From assembly GCF_032854445.1 (NCBI RefSeq), contig NC_088300.1, positions 62,038,984 to 62,102,983 of the forward strand: DNA of 64,000 nucleotides, given 5' to 3'. The translations under genes were made by a program, and so were the position numbers. A model generated the notes under the pieces. The model was not told the DNA's origin and made no database searches. It saw only the letters and a program-made list of their open reading frames with translations. Numbering within the stretch: the stretch's first letter is position 1; each line of letters begins with the position of its first letter. Shown in pieces: positions 45,885 through 58,618 of this stretch. The stretch is from Liolophura sinensis (Eukaryota; Mollusca; Polyplacophora; Chitonida; Chitonidae).

Positions 45885-46160
45885 AGTCTACAATAGACAC
45901 TGTTATCACAGAACCGAAGAGCATCGCAATTGCTCACTAGGGAGATAGTCACTACTGTAACAGGGCGGGTGTGCACCAATCTCACTGGAGCGATCATAGA
46001 CACTGTTGTGCCAGAACTTATGGGTAGCAAGCAAGCTCGCTCGTGATCTATAGCCCCTATTGTAACATAACTGAAGAGCATCAAGCTCTTTTATGACCAT
46101 TCACTAGGTGCACCATGGACTATATTGTTAGAGAACTGATGTGCTATCCGTACAGATAGA
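45885..46160. repeat. Degenerate ~52-base tandem repeat
   Basis: tagacactgtt(a/g)t..cagaac and relatives recur near 45893, 45947, 45996, 46050 and 46117. Highly decayed. Confidence 0.5.
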
Positions 46161-46375
46161 TTGTGCAGTGTGATACTGTTTGGTTAGAGCTTACAGTTGT
46201 CTTCCTCTTTCTCAACCAGAGATTAAATCCTCTTGAGAATATCGTATCCTACCTTTGTCCTTTCGTAATACTCATGAACTATGTTGTCTCAGGAGGTCTG
46301 AAGGAGGATACCTTGAAAATGTTTCTGTCGCTTGTAGATCCTCATGTGAACACAAAAAGGAATTAGGATCTGCGT

Positions 46376-46763
46376 TACAATGTGATCATGTGGATACCAT
46401 TAGAGAATTTGTCTCTGTGTTACAGTTTGATCATGTGGATACCATTAGAGAATTTGTCTCTGTGTTACAGTTTGATCATGTGGATACCATTAGAGAATTT
46501 GTCTCTGTGTTACAGTTTGATCATGTGGATACCATTAGAGAATTTGTCTCTGTGTTACAGTTTGATCATGTGGATACCATTAGAGAATTTGTCTCTGTGT
46601 TACAGTTTGATCATGTGGATACCATTAGAGAATTTGTCTCTGTGTTACAGTTTGATCATGTGGATACCATTAGAAAATTTGTCTCTGTGTTACAGTTTGA
46701 CCATGTGGATACCATTAGAGAATTTGTCTCTGTGTTACAGTTTGATCATCTGGATATCATTAG
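46376..46763. repeat. 45-base minisatellite, about nine copies
   Basis: Unit gtttgatcatgtggatacca plus ttagagaatttgtctctgtgttaca; most copies are identical. The period is 15 codons, so frames of 131-246 codons are artefacts. Another copy and a half follows the SINE (47018-47090). A single diverged copy (acaatttgtccctctgttac) sits at 50218, the equivalent place in the next array II unit, so the minisatellite arose from sequence of that unit. Confidence 0.96.
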
Positions 46764-47017
46764 ATTTATTAATTTGATTTGTGTTGTACGCCGTAATCAA
46801 GAATATTTCACTTATACGACGGCGGCCAGCATTATGGTGGGCGGAAACCGGGCAGAGCCGGTGGAAACCCACGACCAACCGCAGGTTGTTGGAGGACCTT
46901 TCCACGAACGGCCAGAGAGGAAGCATGAGCAGCATGAGCTGGACTTGAACTCACAGCGATTGGTGAGAAGTTTCTCGGTCATTACGCTGCGCTAGCGCGC
47001 TAACGAACTGAGCCAAG
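46764..47017 (-). mobile_element. SINE-A, near full length, inside the minisatellite
   Basis: Flanks ggatatcattag (46752-46763) and ggataccattag (47018-47029). The tRNA-like head is at the right (complement of gcgctagcgcgctaacgaac, then tgagcc). It splits one repeat unit, so insertion came after the expansion. Confidence 0.92.
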
Positions 47018-47089
47018 GATACCATTAGAGAATTGGTCTCTGTGTTACAGTTTGATCATGTGGATATCATTAGAGAATTTAACTTTGGC

Positions 47090-50000
47090 AAGTTAGTAAG
47101 GAATTTTCCCATATGCGACGTACAGATATTCACAACGTATTGTTATACTTTGCCTACTAGTCTTGTTTGTGTATATTCCGAAGAGCGGTTGGCAGTATAC
47201 AATTAAAATGTACATCGAACAACTGATTAGTGAGTAGATTTTTCCTGTTGCAGTTTGACAGTATAGATCAGTGTGTCCAGTACTGCCAGTTTGAAACTTT
47301 GATACCGGTGAGTTTGGGTAAACCCTGTGGAAACCTTAGACGGGATTTGTTCATTTGAAAATTGTGTTCGTGTACACCCCAATTTCCAGACATCCACAAG
47401 TCTGCCAGCTATCCTCCCGTTATGTATAAATAAAGCGTTTGTGTTTTGCATTTTGTTTTTTTGTTTTTTTTTAAGTTTTCCCCTGACTTTTTAATCACTC
47501 CACTCAATCCAGAAGTGTACGTCACCTTGCACCAAACTCGCGCCTCCAGACAACTGACTTGTCAACTTGACTCAAGGCGCCTTATTACAGAATTAGAATG
47601 AAATCGGCTAACCTGGTCATTAACGGGTTCTGGCTCCCATGTCTGAATGCTCTATTCAGTATGTGCCAGAAACACTGCGCCAGGTAAACCTCAGGGTCAG
47701 GATAAAGATGGGACTGGGTAATGTCATTTCAGAAATGCGTCGGATATTCACTATCTGGATAACTGGTCATGCAGGGAGTAAGCTGCCCCAATGTTGTTCT
47801 CCAACCACAAGTATATATCTTCCAGCGTGGTGTGATGATATCATTCATATTCTAACACTGCATGTACGACACTATCATACATTTTACAGATGTTATTATA
47901 GCCCATGACAGAATGCTACCGGTAACCTGGTGACCGGTGTAAGCAGTGAACAAATAGCAAACAACTTGGGCTGGCAATCTGTGATCCCTGGTGTATTTTC
48001 TGTAGTCATTACTTTGCAGTTGCCCCTCGATGGCATCGTATAGCAGTAGATACACAATGCAGTATAATGGAGAGCGTCTCGATTTGCGCCTATCCGTAAA
48101 TGCTTGTGTTCCTATAATTGTGTGTTCGACAAGTTTGTGAGCAAGGCATAACAAAAAGTAATTTAGCCACAGTGTTAAAATTATACACGCAGTTTTGTTA
48201 CAACTATTCGCATGATTTCCTTAATTTTTAAAGAACATTACCTTTTTTCATTTTTTATTGACTTTCACTTAGGCAATGTCCCAAGTGTTTGCGTGTACAT
48301 ATGGGTGTGTTTGTCAGTGTCCATGATAACTATAAAAGGGAAGGGAAGAAAGAATGAACGGACACGTGATTTATATCTACCTAGTGCAGCATCTGGTTTA
48401 CACATGTCTCTGAGAAATGCAGAAAAATCGGTACAAAAGAAAATGTGATGTTTGGCAAAATTTCATGTGACCTCTTTTTTTTCACGATCCTTTTTCATGG
48501 ATTGACCTGCCTTGTAATCCGTAGGCAAAAGGTACGAGTAAGGATGATGTTTGCTTATACACCAATTTGTTGAGCTGAGCAACACATAAAAACACCTGCA
48601 AGCTGTGACATGACACTATGGATTTTGTAACTACATGTAGCTGACGTTAATTCTGGGCCGTCAATTCTAAGAAAGAGTGAGTGCAGTTAAATTAAATATA
48701 ATTTGCCTCAAAAAGAAGAACCTGATTGCTGGGATATGATTTGACAGGGAAGGTCGAAGTGTTCAGGTGAATAGAGGCACGAATCTCGCCATCAGCGTGC
48801 AAGATAAACCGTGACAGCTATCTAAAGGTACAATACCCCTTGGTCATCTCGCTTGCTAAAGCTTCATATCAGTTAATCACTGTTATGTCTCAAACCTTCA
48901 CTTTGCTTCCATCTTCGTCTCCTAAGTACATACTTGTTTGTCGGTAAATTTGCAAATGATTGGGCGTTTAGTACTCGTTTATTGGCGTCCATTTCGTGGC
49001 CAGAGCTGCCGCTGACAGGTTGTTAACCCGGGTAAAGCCACTTTTTTGCAGTTATTGACATGTTCCGTCCGCACGCATGGGACGGTTTTGTCACGTGACG
49101 GAAATAACCTATAAGCTATCAATCAGCTACGCTCCGGGGAAAGAAGCGGCTTTAATCGCTGTGAATCAGTTTCACTGGGCTCATAACGTCGTTCCGGGCT
49201 GGATATGCCGTCTTGGCGGCATGACAAACGTGCGAATGTGGATGTGTGATAAAAATACCCTGTCTATGCTTTAGGGAATCACTGGACAATAAAATCGCCA
49301 TCACAACATGTCTTGTTTGGTTGCCTGCATGGTTACCCAAGGCAGCACACTGTAATGCGGTGACAGTTGGACGTTGCATAACTGCGTCTACTTGAGGAGA
49401 TTACAAAACTGTGCAAATCATTCCACAACATAATAATGAATTTATTCTGGTATAAAAATTAAATCTGCATTTGTGGGATGAATAAGTTAAAAAAGCAGCG
49501 ATGTTGACTTCGTTCTTAAATGGATAAATGTGAACTGTGTACCTTTTGCATAATTTAAACATGTTGGCATTGATAACTCACTGGCTACATTCATGCATGT
49601 ACATTGATATAAGTGATAAGCGATACTTCTATGCAAAAGGTGCAGTGTTACCGTGTTAAGCGAAATACATGGAAAACTTAACGACATCATCGTGCTATAT
49701 GGTTTGCTCAAGTTAAATAATAATATTGATAAATAAATTTGATGACAGCACAGTATTTTGAGTAATTCTACGCCATGCAGTGACTCATAAATTTCAAATG
49801 ACTTTATTACATTCTTTTTCTTGCTTATAATTCTGCTTAAGCCAAGTTGTTAAGATGCGTCTAATCTACCCGTGTTTAAGCATTTACATGAACAGTTGAA
49901 ATAAACCCCTAACTGAGGTAAATTTACAAAAGACCGCGTTTCATTGGTTAGCAGTGATTATTTCCCAGATATCAGACTGTCGTCGCTGTTCTGGTTTAAC

Positions 50001-50210
50001 TCTTTATGAACTGTACATCTTGAATCATATTATCTGTATCACTCAATCAGGACGACGTCTTCTTTCTTGGGCGTTACCAGCTTCATTCACTATTTGTATA
50101 TTATTTCTCACCAGTAAAAGTTATGGTAAAAGCAAACATATACAAGTTTCTACGTCTTTCGGGAGTTTTGGGGTCTGAACCAAGAATTTGCCATATCTAC
50201 TTACATACCT
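47090..50210. repeat. Array II unit 1
   Basis: The most diverged unit. Anchors: cagacaactgacttgtcaac (47545), catgtctgaatgctc (47638), actatggattttgtaact (48617), ctcctaagtacatacttgtt (48919), gtcacgtgacggaaataacc (49091), tgcataatttaaacatgttg (49548). Also holds repeat X copy 5. The frame 49077-49274 reads the conserved gtcacgtgacgg segment and is not conserved in the sister units. Confidence 0.85.
49878..50024 (+). repeat. Dispersed repeat X, copy 5
   Basis: gcatttacatgaacagttga, actgaggtaaatttacaaaa, tgtcgtcgctgttctggttt. No sister copy at the equivalent place in the other units. Confidence 0.8.
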
Positions 50211-53200
50211 TGGGACAATTTGTCCCTCTGTTACACTTTGACTGCAATTCTCCTTTGTGGATATTCCGAAAAGCTGTTGTCTTGCGGTTAAACTTTCCAT
50301 GAGACAGTGATTAGTAAATATCTCCTCTCTCAGTTTGGCAGTATAGGTCCACGTTTGTAATGTGGCGATACTGAAGCGCCGATACAGTTTATATAAACCC
50401 TACAGGAATCTCAAACAAGATTTGGCCTTCTAAAAATCTTATCATAAAGCATAAATCGGATTTTTTCCTCACTCTTTGTCAGTGGTCACATATTGTGTTG
50501 ACAGGAATCTCGCTGGCAGCATATAAATGTCATCATTACACATTTCCCTCGCGGCAGCATTGTGTGACGGCCAAACTGGCGCTTCCAGACAACGACTTGT
50601 TCCGAAAAGCCTGAACCGACTTGACTCAAGATACCTCATCACAGGACTAGAATGGCGTAACGTAATAAACTGTCGTCCGGGGACATTAACGAATACTGGC
50701 GCCCATGTCTGAATGTTCCGTACAATATGTGTTAGAAAGTGAACTAGGTAAACTTCAGGATCAGGGTACGGGGGTGGGGGTTGGGGGGTGACTGGGTTAA
50801 CTGCTTCTCAGAAACCCGTCAGACACACACTGTCGGAATGACTGCTCATCCAGGATGAAAGCTGTGTCAGCGTTACTCGCAGATGACATATACATGTATA
50901 TGTATTTATTGGCAACAAAGACTGCATATCAGGCGATGCTTACAGCGTGAGTGTGATAATATCTTTCATATTTTAAACTCCATTCCCAATACTGTCATAA
51001 ATTTTACAGACGTTGTCATAACCTGAGCCAGGAGAAATTTCACTGTAAAATGACAGTGTGTCAGCAGGGCAGTTAACAAGGTGTGGATTAAAACCACATA
51101 CTGACAGTGTAGATCAAGAAATGTGAGATGTGAACGTTATTTAATGATCAAGAGTGATCCCGTTCAGCTGAATTCCTGTAATCCAAGGCGCTGGTAATGT
51201 AAGCAGTTGGCGAATTACAATTAACTTTTCTGATGTTCGGCGTATTTGCCGTGGTCATTACTTTGCGATTGCTGACAATCGACTTTGGCATAGTATCGCA
51301 GTAAATGCACAATACTCCGTCAAACTTTCGATAAGAAACATAGGGCAATGTTCATCCAGGCTGATGGAGGGACATACACCACTGCTGCGGGCGAGGAGGA
51401 TAACCTTGAAATTTCATGCTAATGATCTGTTTCCTTTGAGGCATATCACTAAGAAATTTGACAACCTGTTCCTTCGAGGTATATACAAAAATCAATAACA
51501 TGAGCCCAAGCGCCCAAGCGCCCAAGCGCCCCCGGAAAAAGCGGTAATACTAACTGGTTTCTATGGATGGATTCTGTTACGGCTGAAAAGAATGGCCATT
51601 GAAACTAGGAAGTAAGGAAAATGTTTCCACTTCAACTTATTTCAAACTGACTATTTATAAGGTCTTTCCGGGGTGATAATGTGAAAAACTGCAGATGATA
51701 AAACTGAACTATGGGTGTGATAGACCAAATTTATTGACATTTCAAAAGGCTAGAATACCTGATACAGTTCTAAAGATTGCACATTAGAGGTTCATCGGAT
51801 TGCATTACCACGAACACAGAAAACTTTCAAACCATCGAATAACATCATTATTTTGTTATGCCCACTGACATTGCAATAGAAAGTATCTTGAATGGCACCT
51901 ATTTGAGAATGCTTGTGTTCGTGTGTTGCGTAATCTGGTGAGCTAAACATCTGAAAAAAATATTTTAGCAATACTAACCAACTTGGGTACACACTTAGTT
52001 TTACCATTATTTTCTTTATCTGATTAATTTCTTAAGAGAATTGTATAAGTGTTTTTCATTTTCACCAGTTGTCACAGAATGTGTAGAGCTAGGTTATTTC
52101 CATTACACAGTTACACAGTGATTAGGGTATATCTACCAAGAACACCTCGGTGTGTTTTTCCATAGTCCTCGTAATTACAAGAGGGAAAAGGAGGACAAGC
52201 GGGCATGTGCAGCTCCGGGTTCTGTCCTTGAGAAATACATAAAAATTGGGTTACTTATGTTACAGTTGCACTTTGCATATGCGTGGGACTGGGCGAAAAT
52301 CCATATAGCATCGTGGAAAATATATACTTTTGTTCAACATTCTCTTTCTCATGGATCGGTGTGCCATGGACAGTAATAATTAGCAACGGTAAGAGCCAGG
52401 ATGACGTTTGCTAATACACCAATTTGTTCAGTCCATGCAAGCTGTGACACAGCACCATGGATTTTACAACTAGTTGTCTGGGCTCTCAATTGTAAGAAAG
52501 ATCGAGTACAGTTAAATTGCATATAACGGTTTTCAAAAACAAGAGCTTAATTGCTAGGAAATGATTGAACGGGGAAGAATGAAGTTATCAAGTAGAAAGT
52601 GGCATAATTTCATTGTCCAGATGTTCATTTCTCCATCAGCGTGCCAGGTAAACCGTGACAGTTATCTAACGGTACATGCCAAACCCTATCCATCCTGTAA
52701 CCTGCCAAATCAAAGTAGTTAGTCCCAGATGACCACGCTATCTCCCAAACCCTTAGCTCGCTTTTAACTTCGTCTCCTAAGTACATACTTGTTTGCAAAT
52801 AAAATTGCAAATAAAATTGCAAACGACTGGGCGTTCAATACTAGTTTACTGGTGTCCATTTCGTGGCTTGGGCCGTTAGCCCGGGTGGCTTATTGACATG
52901 TTCCCTCCACTCACATGGGACGGAAATAAACTATAACCTATCAATCAGCTATTCTCATGGGTAAAGAAGCGGCTTTGATTGCAGGGAATCTTACTGGGCT
53001 CATGACGTCGTTCCAGGCTGGATATGCCTTTCTTCATGGCATGGCAATCGTGAGAAGGTAAATGTCTTCTGAAAATAGACCGTCTGTGCTGGGGGAATCA
53101 CAGGACAATAAAATCTCGCTCCCGACATCTCTTGCATAACTTGCTTACATGGTCATTCAAAGCTGACAGGTGGCAGCTTTCAGCAGTTGTGACTCATCAA

Positions 53201-54415
53201 AACAAACTGTAGCTGACAACGCATTTATATACACCCATGGTGAGAAAGCATTCTCACATAAACCCGTGTTTATCACTTGGAAACAAACACTAACGAGAGT
53301 ACAAAATGACTGTGAAACAGCAACTCATAAATATGTATGTCTTCCTCCTGAAAAGATAAAATATGAACAGGTTGTAAAAACGCCTGTTAGCGCCCTTACG
53401 TGTTGCATAATTTAAACACGTTGGTATTGGCAAATCTCTGTCTGGAGACATACATTGATCTAGGCGATATTTGATATTTTTATGAAAAGCTGGGGTGCTA
53501 ATTTTTTTTAGGAGAAGCAAAACTCACCATTTCGAGCCTTCGTCGTGTGATATGGTTTGCTAGAATTAGGGAGTAGTGCTGCATCTTTCTCACAGGTAGA
53601 AAGTTCAACCGATAAATAAGATTATTGGCTTCATACACGTTTAGATGGTTAGGGTGGAGGAGTTTGAACTGCTCCTGCTTCTGAATATGGGCCGCAGATA
53701 CATGTATGTGTCAAAACGAACTGGATTCTATCTGATTAAATAAACTGTGAGACCTTGCCATACATTTGGAGTGAGTGAGTGCGTGCTTTGGGTTTGACGT
53801 CGTGCTCAACCAATTTTTCAGTCATATGACGACGACGGAATAGGGTGTATGTAATGTACCTCCTTGTTGCGGATTCCACCGCTCTGTTATATAGTGCTGC
53901 TTCACTGAGACGACTTACCGAAGGTAAGTAAGACGCCCCGCCCGGACCATTATACTGATACGGGTCTACCAGTCGTTGCACTATCCCTTTCATGCTGAAC
54001 GACAATCGAGGAAGTTACAACTTTCTCCTTTAGAAGTCTTAGGTGTGACGCGACCTAGGATTGATCCTGGATCTACCGCCCTCGAAGCGGACGCTCTACC
54101 AACTGTGCCGTACATCTGGAACTGCATCATGTAAAACTTTAGCAAATTGTAGTGTTACCGCGCTTGAGGGATGGAATGATTCAGCAATTGATGTTAAAGG
54201 AGTTTTCCATATCGATATCGTTGAGTTTGTATAAACCATGTGGTCTCAAACGCCATTTGTTCCTCTGAAAACATTGTTGTGCAATTTGAAAGCAGAAGCC
54301 ATTTTTTTGTGCTCATACATGTAAACACTCCCTTTGCAGACATAGCAGAGTCAGGTACCTGAATATTTTTGTCTTTCTTGTCTGACTTTTGGATAGCTAA
54401 GGAACAGTTGATTTT
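50211..54415. repeat. Array II unit 2
   Basis: Anchors: tgttgacaggaatctcg (50499), cgacttgttccgaaaagcct (50594), the gggtgataatgtgaaaa segment (51671), gagaatgcttgtgttcgtgt (51905), cttgagaaatacataaaaat (52228), accatggattttacaact (52452), ctcctaagtacatacttgtt (52776), tgcataatttaaacacgttg (53403). Contains a G-rich tract at 50765-50798 (four runs of three to six G), a short agcgccca repeat at about 51505-51530 and the SINE-B at 53768-54110. It lacks the 826-base foldback element. Confidence 0.87.
53768..54110 (-). mobile_element. SINE-B, head truncated, unit-specific
   Basis: Flanks tacatttgga and tacatctgga (9 of 10) on either side. Unit 4 has the uninterrupted site (gtacatctggtaaaac near 60151). 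On the minus strand it begins in the A-box region (cacagttggtagagcgtccg) and ends cactcactcac. Confidence 0.9.
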
Positions 54416-54796
54416 TCAAACCACAGTTTTTTCCTCACCGTTTGTCAGTGGCCACATCTTGTGTTGACAGGAATCTCGGTAGTAACGGACAAATATCATC
54501 GCTTCACATTTCTCTCCCGACAGCATTGTATATAATATCATTAAGGCGTACAGCATAGAGAGAAAGACCAGAGCTGCGACGACAGTGTGATAGTTAGCAA
54601 ATGGTTTCACCAAACTGGTGAAATAAGCCCTCTTGTCAATTTACCTCAGGTTGGGTTGTATTCTAACTGTTCATGTAAATGCATAAATAGTAGGAAATTA
54701 ATATGATCGTCAGATTTGCACTTTGCAGACAACTGACTCCATACAATATATGTTAGAAAAGGTGAACCACGTAAATCTCACGATCAGGATCTGCGT

Positions 54797-54816
54797 GGGG
54801 GGGGGGGGGGGGGGGC
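54797..54816 (+). repeat. G20 homopolymer
   Basis: Twenty consecutive G at the same relative place as the G-rich tract of unit 2 (50765-50798). Length may be unreliable in the assembly. Confidence 0.9.
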
Positions 54817-55889
54817 TGTGGTAATTTCCTTTCAGAAATCCGTCAGACAAACACTGTCGGAATAACTGATCATACAGGCTACAAAGACTCTGGATCAGGC
54901 GATGAGTGTGATGATAGCATTCATACTTGAACACACCATTATCGATACTGTCATAAATTTTACAGATGCTATCATAGCCTAAGACAGAATGATACTGGTG
55001 GCTGTGGAGGTATATATCTCCTGGTGGAATTTCATTGTTAGGTTGCAGTGTATCAGCCGGGCAGTTAGCAAGGTGTAGATTTAAAAATAATCATCAAAAA
55101 TGAGGAATGTGAACGTCTTTTAAAAATCGAGAGTGAACTCCTAGTTGAATCCCTGCAAGCTCAAGTGATGGTAATGTAAGTTGTGAACTGATTACAATCA
55201 ACCTCTGATGGAAATATATGATACCCGGTGAGTTTACCATGGTCATCGCTTTGCAATTGCGGACGATCGCACACTATCGCCGTAGATACAGAATGCCCCA
55301 TTCCCTTCCCGCTAACCTCCCTTCAAGAACGGGCTTTTACATACTGTGGTGATCATTCAGGTGATGGAAGGGAAAGTGCCACAGGTGCAGACGAGAGGGA
55401 TAACCTAGAAATTTAATGCTTGTGGGCTGTTTCGTTTGAGGCATATTGCTAAGAAATTTGGCAACCTGTTTCTTCAAGGGGACTAGGGAAGTCTATGGCA
55501 CTGAGTAGTCCACGAGCCAAAGCGGCCCGGAGGACAGCTAGAACACTATATGGATGGCTGTAACGGCTGGAAAAGATTTGCCATTGAAACTATGATTTCT
55601 TAATAAGGCAAAATGATCCACTTCAATAGTGGTCTAGGTAAGGTTTACAAGGTTTTAAGTGGTAATAATGTGACCAAACAGCATGCTATAAAAGCTGGGC
55701 TGTATGTGTCATGGATCAATTTTGCTGACTTTCTACAAAACAATGGTAACGATTATGATATCTGGCACAGTTACAAAACTATGGGGTAAAACAAAACTTG
55801 CACAGATTAAATTACTATAAAGACAGAAATGTTTGATATCGACGTAAAACGTATCTACCACCGAGAATACTAACCTGACAGTAAAAGTA

Positions 55890-56136
55890 TTTTTTTGATT
55901 AGTGTTTACGCCGTATTCAAGATTATTTCACCTATACGACGGTGGCCACCATCATAATCGGAGGAAACCGGGTAGGGCCTGGGGGAAACACCGATCATCC
56001 GAAGGTTGCTGGAAGACTTTCCCACGTACGGCCAGAGTGAAAGCCAGCATGAGCTGGACTTGAACTCACAGCGACCGCATTGGGAAGAGGCTTCTGGGTC
56101 ATTTCACCGCGATGCCTTGCTAACCACCTCGGCCGA
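55890..56136 (-). mobile_element. SINE-A with degraded head
   Basis: tttttttgattagtgtttac, acggtggccaccatcataat, cagcatgagctggacttgaa (B-box side), ending accacctcggcc. Sits at the deletion junction in unit 3. Confidence 0.88.
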
Positions 56137-56217
56137 CATGAAAGATAAGGCGGAAAATTATTTTGTTATGCCCAGTGTCGAGTGCAATAGGGAACGTTTG
56201 TACCTTATATGAATGCT

Positions 56218-56262
56218 TGTGATCGTGTGATCATGTGATCGTGTGATCGTGTGTTGGGTACT
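56218..56262. repeat. (GTGATC)-type short tandem repeat
   Basis: gtgatcgtgtgatcatgtga and following, about five copies, arising from the array anchor gaatgcttgtg(t/a)tcgtgtg. Confidence 0.85.
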
Positions 56263-56992
56263 TATGAGCAGTTTCCAGACAACTGGCCTCTTCCGAAATG
56301 CCTCAACCAACTTGACTGAAGATGTCTGATCACAGGACTGGAATGAAATCAGCTAATCTGGCATAACATATTGAACGGTCGTCTGGGGATATTAACTGGT
56401 TCTGGCGACCATGTCTGAATGCTCCTTACAATATACATTTAAACCACAAGGGGCAGGGTATGAAGGAGGGTGGAACCGTGGTTCCTTTCAGGAATCCGTA
56501 GGACACATATTGTCGGAATAATTCAAGTTGCAAGCTGCGTCAATGTTGTTCCCTAATCAAACAAATATATTGAGAGGCTGCAAAGACTCTGTATCTGGCG
56601 GCGCTGACAGCTTAAGTGTGTTGATATCATATATATTTTAACACTCCAGTTTCGATACTGTCATAAATTTTACTGATGATATCATAACCCAAGACAGAAT
56701 GGTGCGAATGGCTGTGGAGGAATTTCATTCTATCAGGAGGGCAGTTAACAAGGTGTGGATTAAGAAAAACATCTTGATTGTGTAGATAAAGAATTGTGAG
56801 ATGTGAACCGTTTTTAACGATCTAGAGTGATCCCGTTGAAAAGAATCTCTGTTATCCCAGATGCTTGTAATGTAAGCAGTAAACGAACTGAAATCAACTT
56901 CTGCTGGAAATATATGATCCATGGAGTAATTGCCGTTGTCATTGCTTTGCAATTGCCGACGGTGGCGTAGTATCACAATAAATACACACTGC

Positions 56993-57152
<160 letters not shown>

Positions 57153-57792
57153 CCCATTTCAACTTGTTTCAAACTAACTATTTGTTAGGTCTTTCCAGGG
57201 TGATAATGTGAAAAAATGCAGGTTATAAAATTTGAGATATAGGTGTAGTACATCACATTTATTGACTTTTCACACGTCAAACATTTAAATAGGTTAGAAA
57301 ACCTGAGTCTGTAGATTTAAGTTTACTCAGATTGCATTACCATAAACACAGAAAACGTCATACCGTCGAATAACGTCACTTTCCGCGAGAACTCCCGATA
57401 ACCTGAGAATTAATTCAAAGAGGAAAATTTCAAGACTGTAATAGAAAGTATCTTAAATTGCACCTATTTGAGAATGCTTGTGTTCGTCTGTTGCTTAATA
57501 AGGTGAGCTAAACATCTGAAAAAATAATTTACCATTATTATCTTTATCTGATTAATTTTTAAGAGAAGGAAGACGGGAGGACATGTGCAACGTCTGGGTT
57601 ATGTCCTTGAGAAATACAGAAAAATTAGATCACTAAATGTAACGAGTTGCGTTATGCATGTACGTGGACTGGACAAAAAGCCATATAGCATCGTGGGAAA
57701 ATATACTTTTGTCAACATTCTCTTTCTCATGGATTGGTGTGCTTTGAACTGCAATCCATTAGCGGCGGTAAGAGTCAGGATGATGTTTGTTA

Positions 57793-58618
57793 TAGTCGAT
57801 TTTTTACAGAGTCGCCTATATTCAGCTATCTGTAAAATCAGTCATACTCGCTACCAAAACGGCCTTTAGTCAGTGCCACGTAACAATCCATGCTCTACAG
57901 ATTCATATATCGGACGTCTATGATATTATGAAGAAATTGCAGTTAGAACACTTTTTCTAACTCACAGTGTTGAACTCCATCACCATAGTTTCGACGCCAA
58001 GAACTCATTGCCTCGGGTGAGGTCATAGTTATTCAAAAGCAAGTTGCATGCTAGACAATGGGCGTGGTTTGTTTTACAATGGCTGTCCTAACTAGTGGTT
58101 AGAGCAAAGTCCATGCAACAACAAGGCCTAGGACTACTCTCTTTGCAAATAACTAGATCGCTATAATTTCCTAATATCCATCTCTAAAACTATATATCCA
58201 TTAGATCATCTACTACAAAGATAAAAATAAAACTCATTTATTACGATTATATTAATATACTAAAACGTGGTAAACAATTTCAAATCGGACAGTGTCAGAA
58301 ACAGGGTTTACAGTAAAGTCATTTCCGGTGGAACCGCTTTACCCTCTATCAACATGTTGAACCCAATAGCCAGTATGCCACTGGTTTTTGAATGATGATG
58401 ACATCTCCCGAGGCTGTTGGTTCTTGGTCGTCGAGACAGAGCAGATGGACTTTAACATTAGGATTTAGAAAAAAGTGTTCTAAACTACAATGTTTTTGTA
58501 ATAATATGGACGTCCAACGTTTCAATGTGTAGATACTGAATAAAGGCAATCTAGGTGGCGTGTCTGATTGAATTTACAGAGAGGTGAATAATGACGATTC
58601 TGTAAAAGAAACACACTA
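57793..58618. mobile_element. 826-base long-inverted-repeat (foldback) element, copy 1
   Basis: TA target duplication at 57791-57792 and 58619-58620. Units 1 and 2 have the empty site (gatgtttgcttatacacc near 48548, gacgtttgctaatacacc near 52402). The left ~280 bases pair with the reverse complement of the right ~280: ttttttacagagtcg with tcttttacagaatcg, ttagaacactttttctaa with its near-perfect counterpart, tttcgacgccaagaact with tctcgacgaccaagaac, and gcctcggg in both. An AT-rich loop of about 270 bases lies between. No coding capacity seen. TA target and long arms suggest a non-autonomous Tc1/mariner-like or similar element. Confidence 0.88.

Larger units (their letters stand above)
54416..56270. 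repeat. Array II unit 3, truncated
   Basis: Starts like its sisters (tgttgacaggaatctcgg), then has repeat X copy 6 (54541-54694, minus) in place of the usual segment. It continues through gaaaaggtgaaccacgtaaa (54754), a G20 run (54797-54816) and gtggtaataatgtgaccaaa (55659) to a SINE. The next sister anchor after the SINE is that of unit 4, so about 2.5 kb of normal unit is deleted. Confidence 0.82.

Noticed and set aside
46255-46995. 246-codon plus-strand frame
   Set aside because: Read-through of the 45-base minisatellite into a SINE.
49077-49274. 65-codon frame in array II unit 1
   Set aside because: The frame is not kept in units 2, 4 and 5 despite DNA similarity, so it is not under coding constraint.
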